A DNA stretch of 5,733 bases from Acidimicrobiia bacterium (GCA_013043085.1 JABDOU010000357.1:1-5733), one strand, 5' to 3'. Shown: positions 1-5,733, counted from the stretch's first letter. Notes: a model not told the origin generated them from the letters alone. Program-made: numbers and translations.

Positions 1-1954
1 GCGAGCGCCCTGCGTCGACAATGGCGTCGTAGAGCACCTCCATGCGATCGATCGGATGATGGAGTTCCCATCCCAGCTCGCCCACATAAGAAACTCGAAG
101 CGCCGTGCAGGGCACCCTGGCAACCTCGATGGACTGAGCAGTAAGCCATCGAAAACTCTCATTTGACAGATCCGAATCGGTGAGCGTCTGCAGGACGTCA
201 CGGGCACGCGGACCCGTGACCGCCAAGAGGCCGAGATCCTCTGTGACGTCGAGCACCGAGACGTCCTCTTCGTCACCCACGTGTTGACGAAGCCAGTCGA
301 GATCGTGCTGTTCGGCGGAGATGGCCGAATTGAGGTAGAAATCCTCGGGACCGAGCCGGGTGATCGTCATTTCACACTCGATGCCTCCGAGGTCGGTCAG
401 CATGTGTACCAGCCGAATACCACCATCTTTGACGGGCAGTCGGTTGGCCGATAAGCGGTCAAGCAGCGACGCGGCGTCGCGACCGGTGACCCGGAATTTC
501 GAGAATGCGGTCAGGTCGGCTACACCCACCCCTTCACGTATGCCACGAACTTCCTGGCCGACGGCGTCAAAGGCCGAAGATCGGCGGAACGAATAATCCT
601 CAGGTTCGGGAGAGAAATAGCGAACTCGCTCCCATCCGTAGGTCTCCTGCCATTGTGCGCCTTTGGCGTCGAGCTTCCCGTGGATCGGCGTTCGGAGGAT
701 GGGGCGACCTGCATCTCGATATTCGCCAGGCATTCTCACCTGGTACATCTCGTGATATTCGTCAATTGATCGAGCCAGGGTGTAATCGCCGGCAGCGTAT
801 GGTCCGAATCGGCGCGGATCCATTTCTCTCACGTTGATCTCGGTTTGCCCGTGGACCATCCATTGCGCGAGATACTTACCGGCTCCTGGCCCCTGGGTTA
901 TCCCGATGGAGGCTCCAACACACATCCAATAGTTCTGCAATCCCGGCGCGGGTCCCATGAGATAGCCGGCGTCCGGGGTATGGGTGATCGGACCGCTCAC
1001 AACGTTTTTGATCCCGACTCGCTCGAATGCCGGAATCCGTTGACCTGCATACTCCAGCCACGGAAGCAGCCGATCGATCGCCGGGGGAGTGAGATGGAAC
1101 GTGAGATTCCAGTCGATTCCGTCGAGCCCGTATGGCTGGGACTCTGCCATCTCATAAGGTCCGACGATGAGTCCATCATGTTCCTGACGGTAATAGCACG
1201 AAGCCCTCGGATCGCGCACGACCGGCAATTCGGTTTCGAGGACGGCTACGTCCGGAATCGCCTCGGTGACCAGGTACTGGTGAATCATCGACACAATCGG
1301 AACGTCGAGGCCAACCATCGCCCCCAGCTGCGGGCCGTAATGGCCGGCCGCGTTGACAACGTGGTCGGCGACGATCCGTCCCTTTTCCGTGATGACTTCC
1401 CAGCGCCCGTCCGCGAGTTTGTTCATATCGGTCACCAGGTTGTGCCGCACGATCTCGGCCCCGAGCTGGCGGGCTCCCACAGCCATCGCGTTCGTTGATG
1501 CCGTCGGGTCCGACCACCCGTCGTTTGGAGTGTGAAAGCCAAGCTGTATGTCTTCGAGCTCCAACAGGGGATGCAGTTCTTTGATCTGGGCAGGAGAAAT
1601 CAAGTAGCTCTCGACACCGATCTGCTCGAGCATGCCGTGCACGTATTTGAACCAGTCGACTTCGTTGGTGCTACGCGCCAGCCGAATCGCGCCACAACCG
1701 TGCCAACCGGTGTTGAGGCCAGTCTCTTCCTCGAGTTGATCGTAGAGCTTGACGGCGTAGTCATGCACCTTCGCCATGTTCAGGCTGCCGATGAAGTTGG
1801 GGACGAGACCTGCCGCGTGCCACGTAGAACCGCTGGTCAATTCACCCTTCTCGACGAGGACGGTGTCGGTCCAACCCTCATGAGCGAGGTGATAGAGCAG
1901 ACCGACACCCATAGCGCCACCGCCGACGATCACGCATTGGGCTGTGTCACGCAT
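1..1954 (-). CDS. FAD-dependent dimethylglycine/sarcosine dehydrogenase-like protein with GcvT-type folate domain (3' end outside the window)
   Basis: Likely a cytoplasmic flavoenzyme that oxidatively demethylates an N-methyl amine such as dimethylglycine or sarcosine and passes the one-carbon unit to tetrahydrofolate. Seen: 651 residues from ATG 1954, open through the left edge. Residues 8-20 are an FAD Rossmann strand with GGGAMG (11-16). STWHAAG (43-49) carries the His that is covalently flavinylated in DMGDH and sarcosine dehydrogenase, here H46. Further DAO-domain motifs are HQYLVTE (225-231), YYRQE (254-258), GPYE (265-268) and QGPGAG (354-359). A linker domain (about 365-440) leads to a GcvT-like domain from about 445, with GGIECE at 523-528 and YVGELGWEL at 623-631. 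Relatives are usually a little over 800 residues, so roughly 150 residues, the GcvT C-terminal barrel, are missing beyond the edge. The start is fixed by the upstream AGGAGG and by the Rossmann motif directly after it. The substrate cannot be told from sequence, since many paralogues act on other N-methyl compounds. Confidence 0.93.
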   Translation of the reverse strand, partial: MRDTAQCVIVGGGAMGVGLLYHLAHEGWTDTVLVEKGELTSGSTWHAAGLVPNFIGSLNMAKVHDYAVKLYDQLEEETGLNTGWHGCGAIRLARSTNEVDWFKYVHGMLEQIGVESYLISPAQIKELHPLLELEDIQLGFHTPNDGWSDPTASTNAMAVGARQLGAEIVRHNLVTDMNKLADGRWEVITEKGRIVADHVVNAAGHYGPQLGAMVGLDVPIVSMIHQYLVTEAIPDVAVLETELPVVRDPRASCYYRQEHDGLIVGPYEMAESQPYGLDGIDWNLTFHLTPPAIDRLLPWLEYAGQRIPAFERVGIKNVVSGPITHTPDAGYLMGPAPGLQNYWMCVGASIGITQGPGAGKYLAQWMVHGQTEINVREMDPRRFGPYAAGDYTLARSIDEYHEMYQVRMPGEYRDAGRPILRTPIHGKLDAKGAQWQETYGWERVRYFSPEPEDYSFRRSSAFDAVGQEVRGIREGVGVADLTAFSKFRVTGRDAASLLDRLSANRLPVKDGGIRLVHMLTDLGGIECEMTITRLGPEDFYLNSAISAEQHDLDWLRQHVGDEEDVSVLDVTEDLGLLAVTGPRARDVLQTLTDSDLSNESFRWLTAQSIEVARVPCTALRVSYVGELGWELHHPIDRMEVLYDAIVDAGRS

Positions 1955-1957
1955 GCT

Positions 1958-1963
1958 CCTCCT
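1958..1963 (-). promoter_or_regulatory. Shine-Dalgarno of the DMGDH-like gene, unusually close to the ATG
   Basis: On the minus strand AGGAGG is followed by AGC and then ATG, leaving only 3 bases of spacing against the usual 5 to 9. It is the strongest ribosome-binding match in the window. No in-frame start 2 to 6 bases further on is available: the next candidates are GTG at codon 8 and ATG at codon 15, and the latter would delete most of the FAD motif. The ATG at 1954 is therefore retained. Confidence 0.75.
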
Positions 1964-1993
1964 AAACACCTACCCACCCGGGACGGCCGATTC

Positions 1994-2001
1994 AGATTAC
2001 A
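1994..2001 (-). promoter_or_regulatory. possible -10 box upstream of the DMGDH-like gene
   Basis: On the minus strand the overlapping hexamers TGTAAT (1996-2001, five of six to TATAAT) and TAATCT (1994-1999, TANNNT type) lie about 40 bases before the start codon. A weak TTGCGG sits 16 bases before the second hexamer. If real, it would make the gene independent of the aroG-type gene upstream, with a leader of about 35 bases. Seen only as a consensus match, so the call is tentative. Confidence 0.25.
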
Positions 2002-2030
2002 CGTGCTGATGATCACCGCAACGCGCCGGA

Positions 2031-2058
2031 CACGGAGACTTGGGCACGGAGGCTTGGA
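2031..2058. repeat. two-copy 14-bp tandem repeat abutting the DAHP synthase stop codon
   Basis: The units CACGGAG-A-CTTGG-G (2031-2044) and CACGGAG-G-CTTGG-A (2045-2058) are head to tail and differ at two of 14 positions. The second unit ends one base before the DAHP synthase stop codon (2059-2061). The repeat is direct and not inverted, so it does not form a terminator stem. It could be a slippage duplication or a paired binding site. No other copy was noticed in the window. Confidence 0.6.
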
Positions 2059-3396
2059 TCAGTGGCGGATGAGCTCGGCGACCCGAAACGCCAGATCGAT
2101 CGATTGGGTACCGTTGAGGCGAGGATCGCACGTCGTTTCATATCGATATTTGAGATCCGTGTGATCGAGCTCCTGAGTACCCCCGAGACATTCGGTGACA
2201 TCATCACCCGTCAACTCGATGTGAATACCGCCCGGGATGGTCCCCGCACTCTCGTGAGCAGCGAAGAAGCCCTTGATCTCGGTCAGTACATCTTCGAAAT
2301 GACGAGTTTTGCGGCCATCATCTGCCACAAATGTGTTGCCGTGCATCGGGTCGCTCACCCAAACCACCGGATGGCCTGCGTCGCGCACTGCCTCGAGGAT
2401 GGGTGGTAGGTATTGACTGATCTTGTCAGAACCCATGCGGGTGATGAGCGTCAGGCGACCTGGTGTCCGCTCAGGGTTGAGGGCTTCGCAGATCGCAAGG
2501 ACCTGATCGGGCGAAGCGCCCGGTCCGATTTTGCAACCAATCGGGTTTCCGATCCCGCGCATGAACTCCATGTGGGCTCCGTCGAGCTGCCTCGTCCTCT
2601 CGCCAATCCACACCATGTGTGCTGAGCAATCGAACCATTCGTCGGTCAACGAGTCGCGACGCGTCAAAGCCTCTTCATAGCCGAGAATCAAGGCTTCGTG
2701 ACTCGTGTAGAAATCAACGGTTTCCAGGTCGGGGTGCGATCCTGGCGAAACACCGCAGGCAGCCATGAATTGGAGCGCCCGATCGATTTCGCCGGCGATC
2801 TCTTCGTACCGTTGACCGGCGGGCGATGTTGCGACGAACTCTTGATTCCAGGCGTGAACCTGGGAGAGTCCGGCGTATCCGCCCTGGGTAAATGCTCTCA
2901 ACAGGTTGAGCGTGGCGGCGGCCCGGTCATAGGCTGTCAGTAGCCGACCAGGGTTGGCGGTGCGGCCGTCGTAGGTGAAGTCCGTGTCATTGACCATCGG
3001 ACCGCGAAATGTTGGCAGCTCAACCTCGTCGATCGTCTCCGTATCGGCCGAACGTGGCTTTGCGAATTGACCGGCAATTCTCCCCACTTTTACCACGGGT
3101 ACGCCGGTCGAATACGTCATGATGACAGCCATCTGCAGAATCACCTTCAACCTGTCGCGAATCGAGTCGGCTGACGCTTCAAATGACTCGGCGCAATCGC
3201 CGGCCTGAAGGAGGAACGCCTCGCCTCGACTCACGGCTGCCAGCTGTTTCTGCAGATGTCGTGCCTCACCCGCGAAGATGAGCGGAGGTCGCTGACCCAG
3301 CTCTTTCAGAACACGTTCCATTTCGCCCGGATCGGGCCATGCCGGCTGTTGGCGCGCGTTGAACACGCGCCAGCTCTCAGGAGTCCATTCGCTCAT
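2059..3396 (-). CDS. aroG: class II (plant/mycobacterial-type) 3-deoxy-D-arabino-heptulosonate 7-phosphate synthase
   Basis: Cytoplasmic enzyme that condenses phosphoenolpyruvate with erythrose 4-phosphate to DAHP, the first step of the shikimate route to Phe, Tyr, Trp and folate precursors. The 445-residue product follows the Mycobacterium tuberculosis enzyme along its whole length. Metal ligands are present: C68 in GDCAE, H352 in DPMHGNT, E394 in HIELTG and D424 in CDPRLN. PEP/phosphate residues are R106 in GRIAGQ, E266-R267 in WIGERTRQ, K289 in GCKIGP and R320 in ITRMG. The N-terminus is about 17 residues shorter than the 462-residue mycobacterial protein, where that region helps form the dimer and an aromatic amino acid feedback site, so inhibition may differ (inference). 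ATG 3396 was chosen over the in-frame ATG 3456 because similarity begins at SEWTPESW and a TANNNT box lies 7 bases before it. Some genomes name this family aroF or aroH. Confidence 0.96.
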   Translation of the reverse strand: MSEWTPESWRVFNARQQPAWPDPGEMERVLKELGQRPPLIFAGEARHLQKQLAAVSRGEAFLLQAGDCAESFEASADSIRDRLKVILQMAVIMTYSTGVPVVKVGRIAGQFAKPRSADTETIDEVELPTFRGPMVNDTDFTYDGRTANPGRLLTAYDRAAATLNLLRAFTQGGYAGLSQVHAWNQEFVATSPAGQRYEEIAGEIDRALQFMAACGVSPGSHPDLETVDFYTSHEALILGYEEALTRRDSLTDEWFDCSAHMVWIGERTRQLDGAHMEFMRGIGNPIGCKIGPGASPDQVLAICEALNPERTPGRLTLITRMGSDKISQYLPPILEAVRDAGHPVVWVSDPMHGNTFVADDGRKTRHFEDVLTEIKGFFAAHESAGTIPGGIHIELTGDDVTECLGGTQELDHTDLKYRYETTCDPRLNGTQSIDLAFRVAELIRH

Positions 3397-3403
3397 ATGT
3401 GCA

Positions 3404-3409
3404 AGTTTA
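3404..3409 (-). promoter_or_regulatory. -10 box for a probable leaderless DAHP synthase transcript
   Basis: On the minus strand TAAACT fits the TANNNT -10 consensus and is separated from ATG 3396 by the 7 bases TGCACAT. That places the expected transcription start at the A of the ATG. No Shine-Dalgarno precedes the ATG, in agreement with a leaderless mRNA. No good -35 hexamer is seen 16 to 18 bases upstream. The start site is inferred, not shown. Confidence 0.45.
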
Positions 3410-3494
3410 TGAGCCGAGGTCCAAACAAACCACGAGATTTTGCTGGTAACGCTCATCTCGGCGCAATGTTCAAGGGTTGGACGACCACAGTATC

Positions 3495-3534
3495 GGCGCC
3501 CCTCGAAGGGTGCGGGTGCGGTGCAAGGCGCCCC
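3495..3534. repeat. paired GGCGCCCC repeats flanking GGGTGC units in the divergent intergenic region
   Basis: GGCGCCCC occurs exactly at 3495-3502 and 3527-3534, 32 bp apart start to start, or about three helical turns. Between them lie a short stem CCCT-CGA-AGGG (3500-3510) and three adjacent GGTGC-type units (GGGTGC 3508-3513, GGGTGC 3514-3519, GGTGC 3520-3524). The block is in the 174-bp region between the divergent DAHP synthase and antiporter genes, 37 bp upstream of the latter. An operator bound by a dimer on one helical face is possible, but no known regulator site is recognised. Confidence 0.45.
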
Positions 3535-3564
3535 GGAAGTCTCTCAACCCGACACTCCACGCAA

Positions 3565-3570
3565 TAGCGT
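3565..3570 (+). promoter_or_regulatory. possible -10 box for a leaderless antiporter transcript starting at ATG 3577
   Basis: TAGCGT fits TANNNT and ends directly before ATG 3571. It is 6 bases before the second in-frame ATG at 3577, the usual distance for a leaderless start. No Shine-Dalgarno is seen before either ATG. If real, translation would start at 3577 (protein MELVALIT, 526 residues). The motif is short and loosely defined, so support is weak. Confidence 0.3.
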
Positions 3571-5157
3571 ATGGCGATGGAGCTTGTGGCGCTGATCACC
3601 GCCTTTGTGTTTGGCTTTGTCGCCAGGGCAATTGGGCTGCCTCCGCTGGTCGGCTACCTGGTAGCCGGTTTCGGGCTATACGCCCTGGGTTTCGAGACGA
3701 CTGAAGCCATCGACGTGATCGCAGACCTCGGAGTGTTTTTGCTTCTCTTTGGTATCGGTTTGAAACTTCGTTTGCGGCTACTGCTCAGGCCGGAGGTGTG
3801 GGTCACCACGTCGGTATTCGCCGTTATCGGCACGCTGGTATTTGCCGGAATATTGATGGGTCTTGGAGCCTTGAGTTTGCCGCTGGTCTCAGATCTGGAT
3901 TTCCAGACGGCTGCGATCATTGCCTTCGCCCTCTCTTTCTGTTCGACCGTATTCGCCGTCAAAGCCCTCGAGCGGGTCAACGAAACCGCGTCACTGGCGG
4001 GACGCATCGCCATCGGGGTGCTCGTTCTCCAGGACATCTTTGCAGTGGTATTTCTGGTCCTGATCGAACCCGGACTTCCATCCACCTGGGCGATTCTTGC
4101 GATACCAGCGCTTATCGCGCTGCGGCCTCTTCTGGCCTGGATGCTCAGCAAAAGCGATCACGGCGAGGTCGTCGTTCTCCTCGGTTTCACCATCGCGCTC
4201 GGGGTAGGAGCCGGCCTTTTTGGTCTCGTCGGACTCAAACCAGATCTTGGTGTCCTGCTTGCCGGACTCCTCCTCGCCGGACATCCTCGGGCACCTGAAC
4301 TGGCAGACCGGCTCCTGGACTTCAAAGATCTTTTCCTGGTGGCGTTCTTTCTTTCGATCGGCCTCGGTGGTGCCCCTTCAGCCGCGGGACTGCTGATCGG
4401 TGCGGTCATCCTGGCCGGCTTGCCATTGCGAAGCCTCCTGCTGTTTTTCCTGTTCACGCGGTTTCGTCTTCGTTCCAGAACCGCACTACATGCTTCGTTG
4501 ACCCTGTCCACATATAGCGAGTTCGGGCTCATCGTCGCAGCTGCCGCACTCGCCGCCGGCCGTCTCGACCAGGCCTGGGTGTCAACCATTGCGGTCGTCG
4601 TCGCAAGTTCGTATGTAGTGGCGTCAGGCGGAAGCGGGGCCCGGTACCGAATCTACGAGCGATGGTCTGATCGGTTTGGAATGCTCGAGCGGCACCCACC
4701 GTTGCCTGATGACGCAATCATCGATATATCCGATGCCCGGATTCTCATATTCGGAATGGGGCGGGTGGGGACCGGGGCGTATGACGAAGTCGTCCTACGC
4801 CTCGGCCAGGTTGTCACGGGCGTCGACCGAAGCGAGGAACGCGTTGAGGCCCATCGCAACCTGGGTCGCGATGTGATCCGTGGTGACGCTCTCGACCGGG
4901 ATTTTTGGGCCCGGATCGGGCTGCACCGGGATATCGCACTTGTCGTTGCCGCGATGGGTAGTCACCATGCGAATCTGGAATGCACGAAGAGGGTTCGTGA
5001 GTTCCTACCAACCGTGCGGATCGCCTCTATTGCGACCTACGCCGACCAACTGGAAGAATTGCGAGTTGCAGGAGTGGATGTGGCCCGCAACCTCTACGAA
5101 GAAGCCGGCCAGGGTTTGGCCGATGATGCGCTGTCCGTCATCACACCTGACCTCTAG
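3571..5157 (+). CDS. Kef-type (CPA2) monovalent cation:proton antiporter with RCK/TrkA-N domain
   Basis: Inner-membrane transporter expected to exchange K+ or Na+ for protons, serving pH or potassium homeostasis. The 528-residue product has a hydrophobic part (residues about 4-350) with roughly 11 to 13 membrane segments. It shows the CPA2 signatures PPLVGYLVAG (24-33), FGIGLKL (60-66), an SFCST motif (122-126) and LQD with D155 as the likely ion-carrying acid. FFLSIGL (259-265) and a segment with STYSEFGL (313-320) follow. The cytoplasmic tail (about 388-510) is a TrkA-N/RCK nucleotide-binding domain: GMGRVG (395-400), an acidic residue after the second strand (D419), then RGDALD (437-442). 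There is no TrkA-C domain after it. The fold resembles KefB/KefC/YbaL, but specificity and glutathione gating cannot be assigned. ATG 3577 is an equally plausible start. It is divergent from the DAHP synthase gene and followed by a hairpin, so probably transcribed alone. Confidence 0.92.
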   Translation: MAMELVALITAFVFGFVARAIGLPPLVGYLVAGFGLYALGFETTEAIDVIADLGVFLLLFGIGLKLRLRLLLRPEVWVTTSVFAVIGTLVFAGILMGLGALSLPLVSDLDFQTAAIIAFALSFCSTVFAVKALERVNETASLAGRIAIGVLVLQDIFAVVFLVLIEPGLPSTWAILAIPALIALRPLLAWMLSKSDHGEVVVLLGFTIALGVGAGLFGLVGLKPDLGVLLAGLLLAGHPRAPELADRLLDFKDLFLVAFFLSIGLGGAPSAAGLLIGAVILAGLPLRSLLLFFLFTRFRLRSRTALHASLTLSTYSEFGLIVAAAALAAGRLDQAWVSTIAVVVASSYVVASGGSGARYRIYERWSDRFGMLERHPPLPDDAIIDISDARILIFGMGRVGTGAYDEVVLRLGQVVTGVDRSEERVEAHRNLGRDVIRGDALDRDFWARIGLHRDIALVVAAMGSHHANLECTKRVREFLPTVRIASIATYADQLEELRVAGVDVARNLYEEAGQGLADDALSVITPDL

Positions 5158-5158
5158 C

Positions 5159-5181
5159 GTCGTGACGGCCTGCGTCGCGGC
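5159..5181 (+). terminator. hairpin directly after the antiporter gene, putative terminator without U-tract
   Basis: GTCGTGACG (5159-5167) pairs with CGTCGCGGC (5173-5181) over 9 bp, including two G-U pairs, with a 5-base loop GCCTG. It begins one base after the stop codon at 5155-5157. No T-run follows, so an intrinsic terminator of the classical kind is not proven; GC-rich stems without U-tracts are proposed terminators in actinobacteria. A stem could also stabilise the 3' end of the mRNA. Confidence 0.4.
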
Positions 5182-5194
5182 TCGCCAAAACTCA

Positions 5195-5200
5195 TACTGT
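5195..5200 (+). promoter_or_regulatory. possible -10 box for the VOC-family gene
   Basis: TACTGT (TANNNT type; the overlapping CATACT at 5193-5198 matches four of six to TATAAT) lies in an AT-richer patch after the antiporter hairpin. It would give a start near 5207 and a leader of about 47 bases before ATG 5254. No convincing -35 hexamer is visible. Confidence 0.25.
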
Positions 5201-5253
5201 CTCGGGTGTCGATCGTGCGTGTAGCTTCGAAGACACCAACAGAAAGGCGAGCC

Positions 5254-5634
5254 ATGCTTGCAGATTTCGATATCGGAGCCTCGCTGCCGGCATCGGACAT
5301 CAACCGGGCAAGAGCGTTTTACCGAGACAAACTCGACCTCAAACCGGTTGATGAAACCCCCGACGGTGGCATGATGTTCGAGACGGGTTCATCCAGATTT
5401 CTCGTGTATCCGTCTGTATATGCCGGAACCAACAAAGCAACTGCTGCGGCCTGGGAAGTCACTGATATCGGGTCGATCGTCTCCGAACTGAGATCGCGTG
5501 GTGTCACATTTCAGGAATACGATTTCGATGAAATCAAAACGGTCGACGGAATTGCCAGTCTTCCGGACGGCAACAGAGCCGCCTGGTTCTATGACAGCGA
5601 AGACAACATCCTCGGCTTGTTCCAGCGCCCCTAG
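5254..5634 (+). CDS. VOC-superfamily (glyoxalase/bleomycin-resistance fold) single-domain protein
   Basis: A 126-residue cytoplasmic protein with one vicinal-oxygen-chelate domain made of two beta-alpha-beta-beta-beta halves. The first half is seen in ASLPASDINRARAFY (9-23) and DKLDLKP (25-31). The second is seen in WEVTDIGSIVSEL (67-79), GVTF (83-86), then LPDGNRAAWFYDSEDNILGLFQ (103-124 region), the standard VOC closing strand pair. Such proteins work as dimers and may be dioxygenases, isomerases, antibiotic-binding proteins or uncharacterised. The usual metal positions look altered: no His in the first strand (IGASL) and Gly121 where a Glu normally stands before the final LxQ. Metal-dependent catalysis is therefore doubtful, and a binding role is as likely. 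The start at 5254 is set by AAAGG (5243-5247) with 6-base spacing. A longer in-frame form from GTG 5206 lacks such support. No substrate can be named. Confidence 0.9.
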   Translation: MLADFDIGASLPASDINRARAFYRDKLDLKPVDETPDGGMMFETGSSRFLVYPSVYAGTNKATAAAWEVTDIGSIVSELRSRGVTFQEYDFDEIKTVDGIASLPDGNRAAWFYDSEDNILGLFQRP

Positions 5635-5704
5635 CCAACAACAAGCCTCCTGTGACCGGTCGCGAGCACCGCCATTTCTTCGAACGACCGATGTCCCATG
5701 CAAC
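5635..5704. other. non-coding tail after the VOC gene
   Basis: Nothing recognisable is seen here: no supported reading frame, RNA gene or repeat. The stretch lies between the VOC stop codon and the hairpin at 5705 and probably forms the 3' untranslated region. Confidence 0.4.
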
Positions 5705-5721
5705 CACCCGGGAACCGGGTG
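5705..5721. terminator. perfect 7-bp GC-rich hairpin near the right edge
   Basis: CACCCGG (5705-5711), loop GAA, CCGGGTG (5715-5721) form an uninterrupted stem 70 bases after the VOC stop. No T-run follows on the plus strand (GAAACTCGGG), and none is seen on the minus side. It may terminate the VOC transcript or serve a gene beyond the edge. The symmetrical stem could act on either strand. Role inferred from position only. Confidence 0.4.
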
Positions 5722-5733
5722 AAACTCGGGACG

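Noticed and set aside
845..1498. 217-codon plus-strand frame inside the DMGDH-like gene
   Set aside because: Its composition mirrors the opposite-strand codons and it shows no domain; the minus-strand reading carries the family motifs HQYLVTE and QGPGAG throughout.
1955..2030. possible terminator between the DAHP synthase and DMGDH-like genes
   Set aside because: Only short palindromes (CACGTG, TGATCA, CCCGGG) are present; no stem of useful length with a U-tract was found on the minus strand.
1532..2164. 210-codon plus-strand frame overlapping the 5' end of the DMGDH-like gene
   Set aside because: It is antisense to well-conserved coding sequence, crosses the intergenic gap into the end of the DAHP synthase gene, has no recognisable motif and no ribosome site. 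It is a shadow of the opposite strand.
1954..3396. functional link between the DMGDH-like enzyme and the DAHP synthase as a two-gene operon
   Set aside because: They are codirectional, but the 104-base gap, a separate possible promoter and unrelated pathways give no positive support for joint function.
3397..3456. 20-residue upstream extension of the DAHP synthase from ATG 3456
   Set aside because: The extension has no similarity to the family N-terminus, lacks a Shine-Dalgarno, and the -10-like box sits inside it.
5206..5253. GTG start giving a 16-residue longer VOC protein
   Set aside because: ATG 5254 has a good AAAGG at 6 bases, and the VOC fold begins a few residues after it. The extra residues are polar and unlike the family.
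1..5733. defence system, mobile element, CRISPR array or RNA gene
   Set aside because: Both strands were read for spaced repeats, transposase or phage-type proteins, tRNA-like cloverleaves and rRNA segments; none was seen. All four genes are of common metabolic or transport families.

Overview
This window looks like an ordinary chromosomal stretch from a moderately GC-rich bacterium (GC roughly 58% by eye). It holds four protein genes, one of them cut by the left edge. The likeliest source is an actinobacterium, possibly an Acidimicrobiia-like environmental lineage. The clues are a class II DAHP synthase close to the mycobacterial enzyme, an unfused DMGDH-type flavoprotein with a GcvT-like tail, and start sites that lack a Shine-Dalgarno sequence but have a TANNNT -10 box 6 to 7 bases upstream, a layout typical of leaderless actinobacterial transcripts. 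The taxonomic call is inference only.

Layout. From the left edge to 1954, minus strand: the first 651 residues of a covalently flavinylated dimethylglycine/sarcosine dehydrogenase-like enzyme; its C-terminal end lies outside the window. From 1955 to 2058: a 104-base gap with a two-copy 14-bp tandem repeat touching the upstream gene's stop, and a possible promoter. From 2059 to 3396, minus strand: class II DAHP synthase, the entry enzyme of the shikimate pathway, with all metal and substrate ligands present. From 3397 to 3570: a divergent intergenic region with two exact GGCGCCCC repeats 32 bp apart. From 3571 to 5157, plus strand: a CPA2 (Kef-type) monovalent cation:proton antiporter with a C-terminal NAD-binding RCK/TrkA-N domain. 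A hairpin follows its stop directly. From 5254 to 5634, plus strand: a small single-domain VOC (glyoxalase/bleomycin-resistance fold) protein with a clear ribosome binding site. A perfect GC-rich hairpin lies at 5705-5721, close to the right edge.

The genes do not form an evident pathway. They are one-carbon/methylamine oxidation, aromatic amino acid biosynthesis, ion homeostasis, and an uncharacterised VOC protein. The two minus-strand genes could be cotranscribed, but the 104-base gap argues weakly against it. I saw no mobile element, CRISPR array, RNA gene or defence system. The points worth a second look are small: a Glu where the GcvT-like fold usually has a catalytic Asp, apparent leaderless starts on both sides of the divergent region, spaced repeats that could be an operator, a VOC protein without the usual metal ligands, and a clear excess of the palindrome CGATCG.
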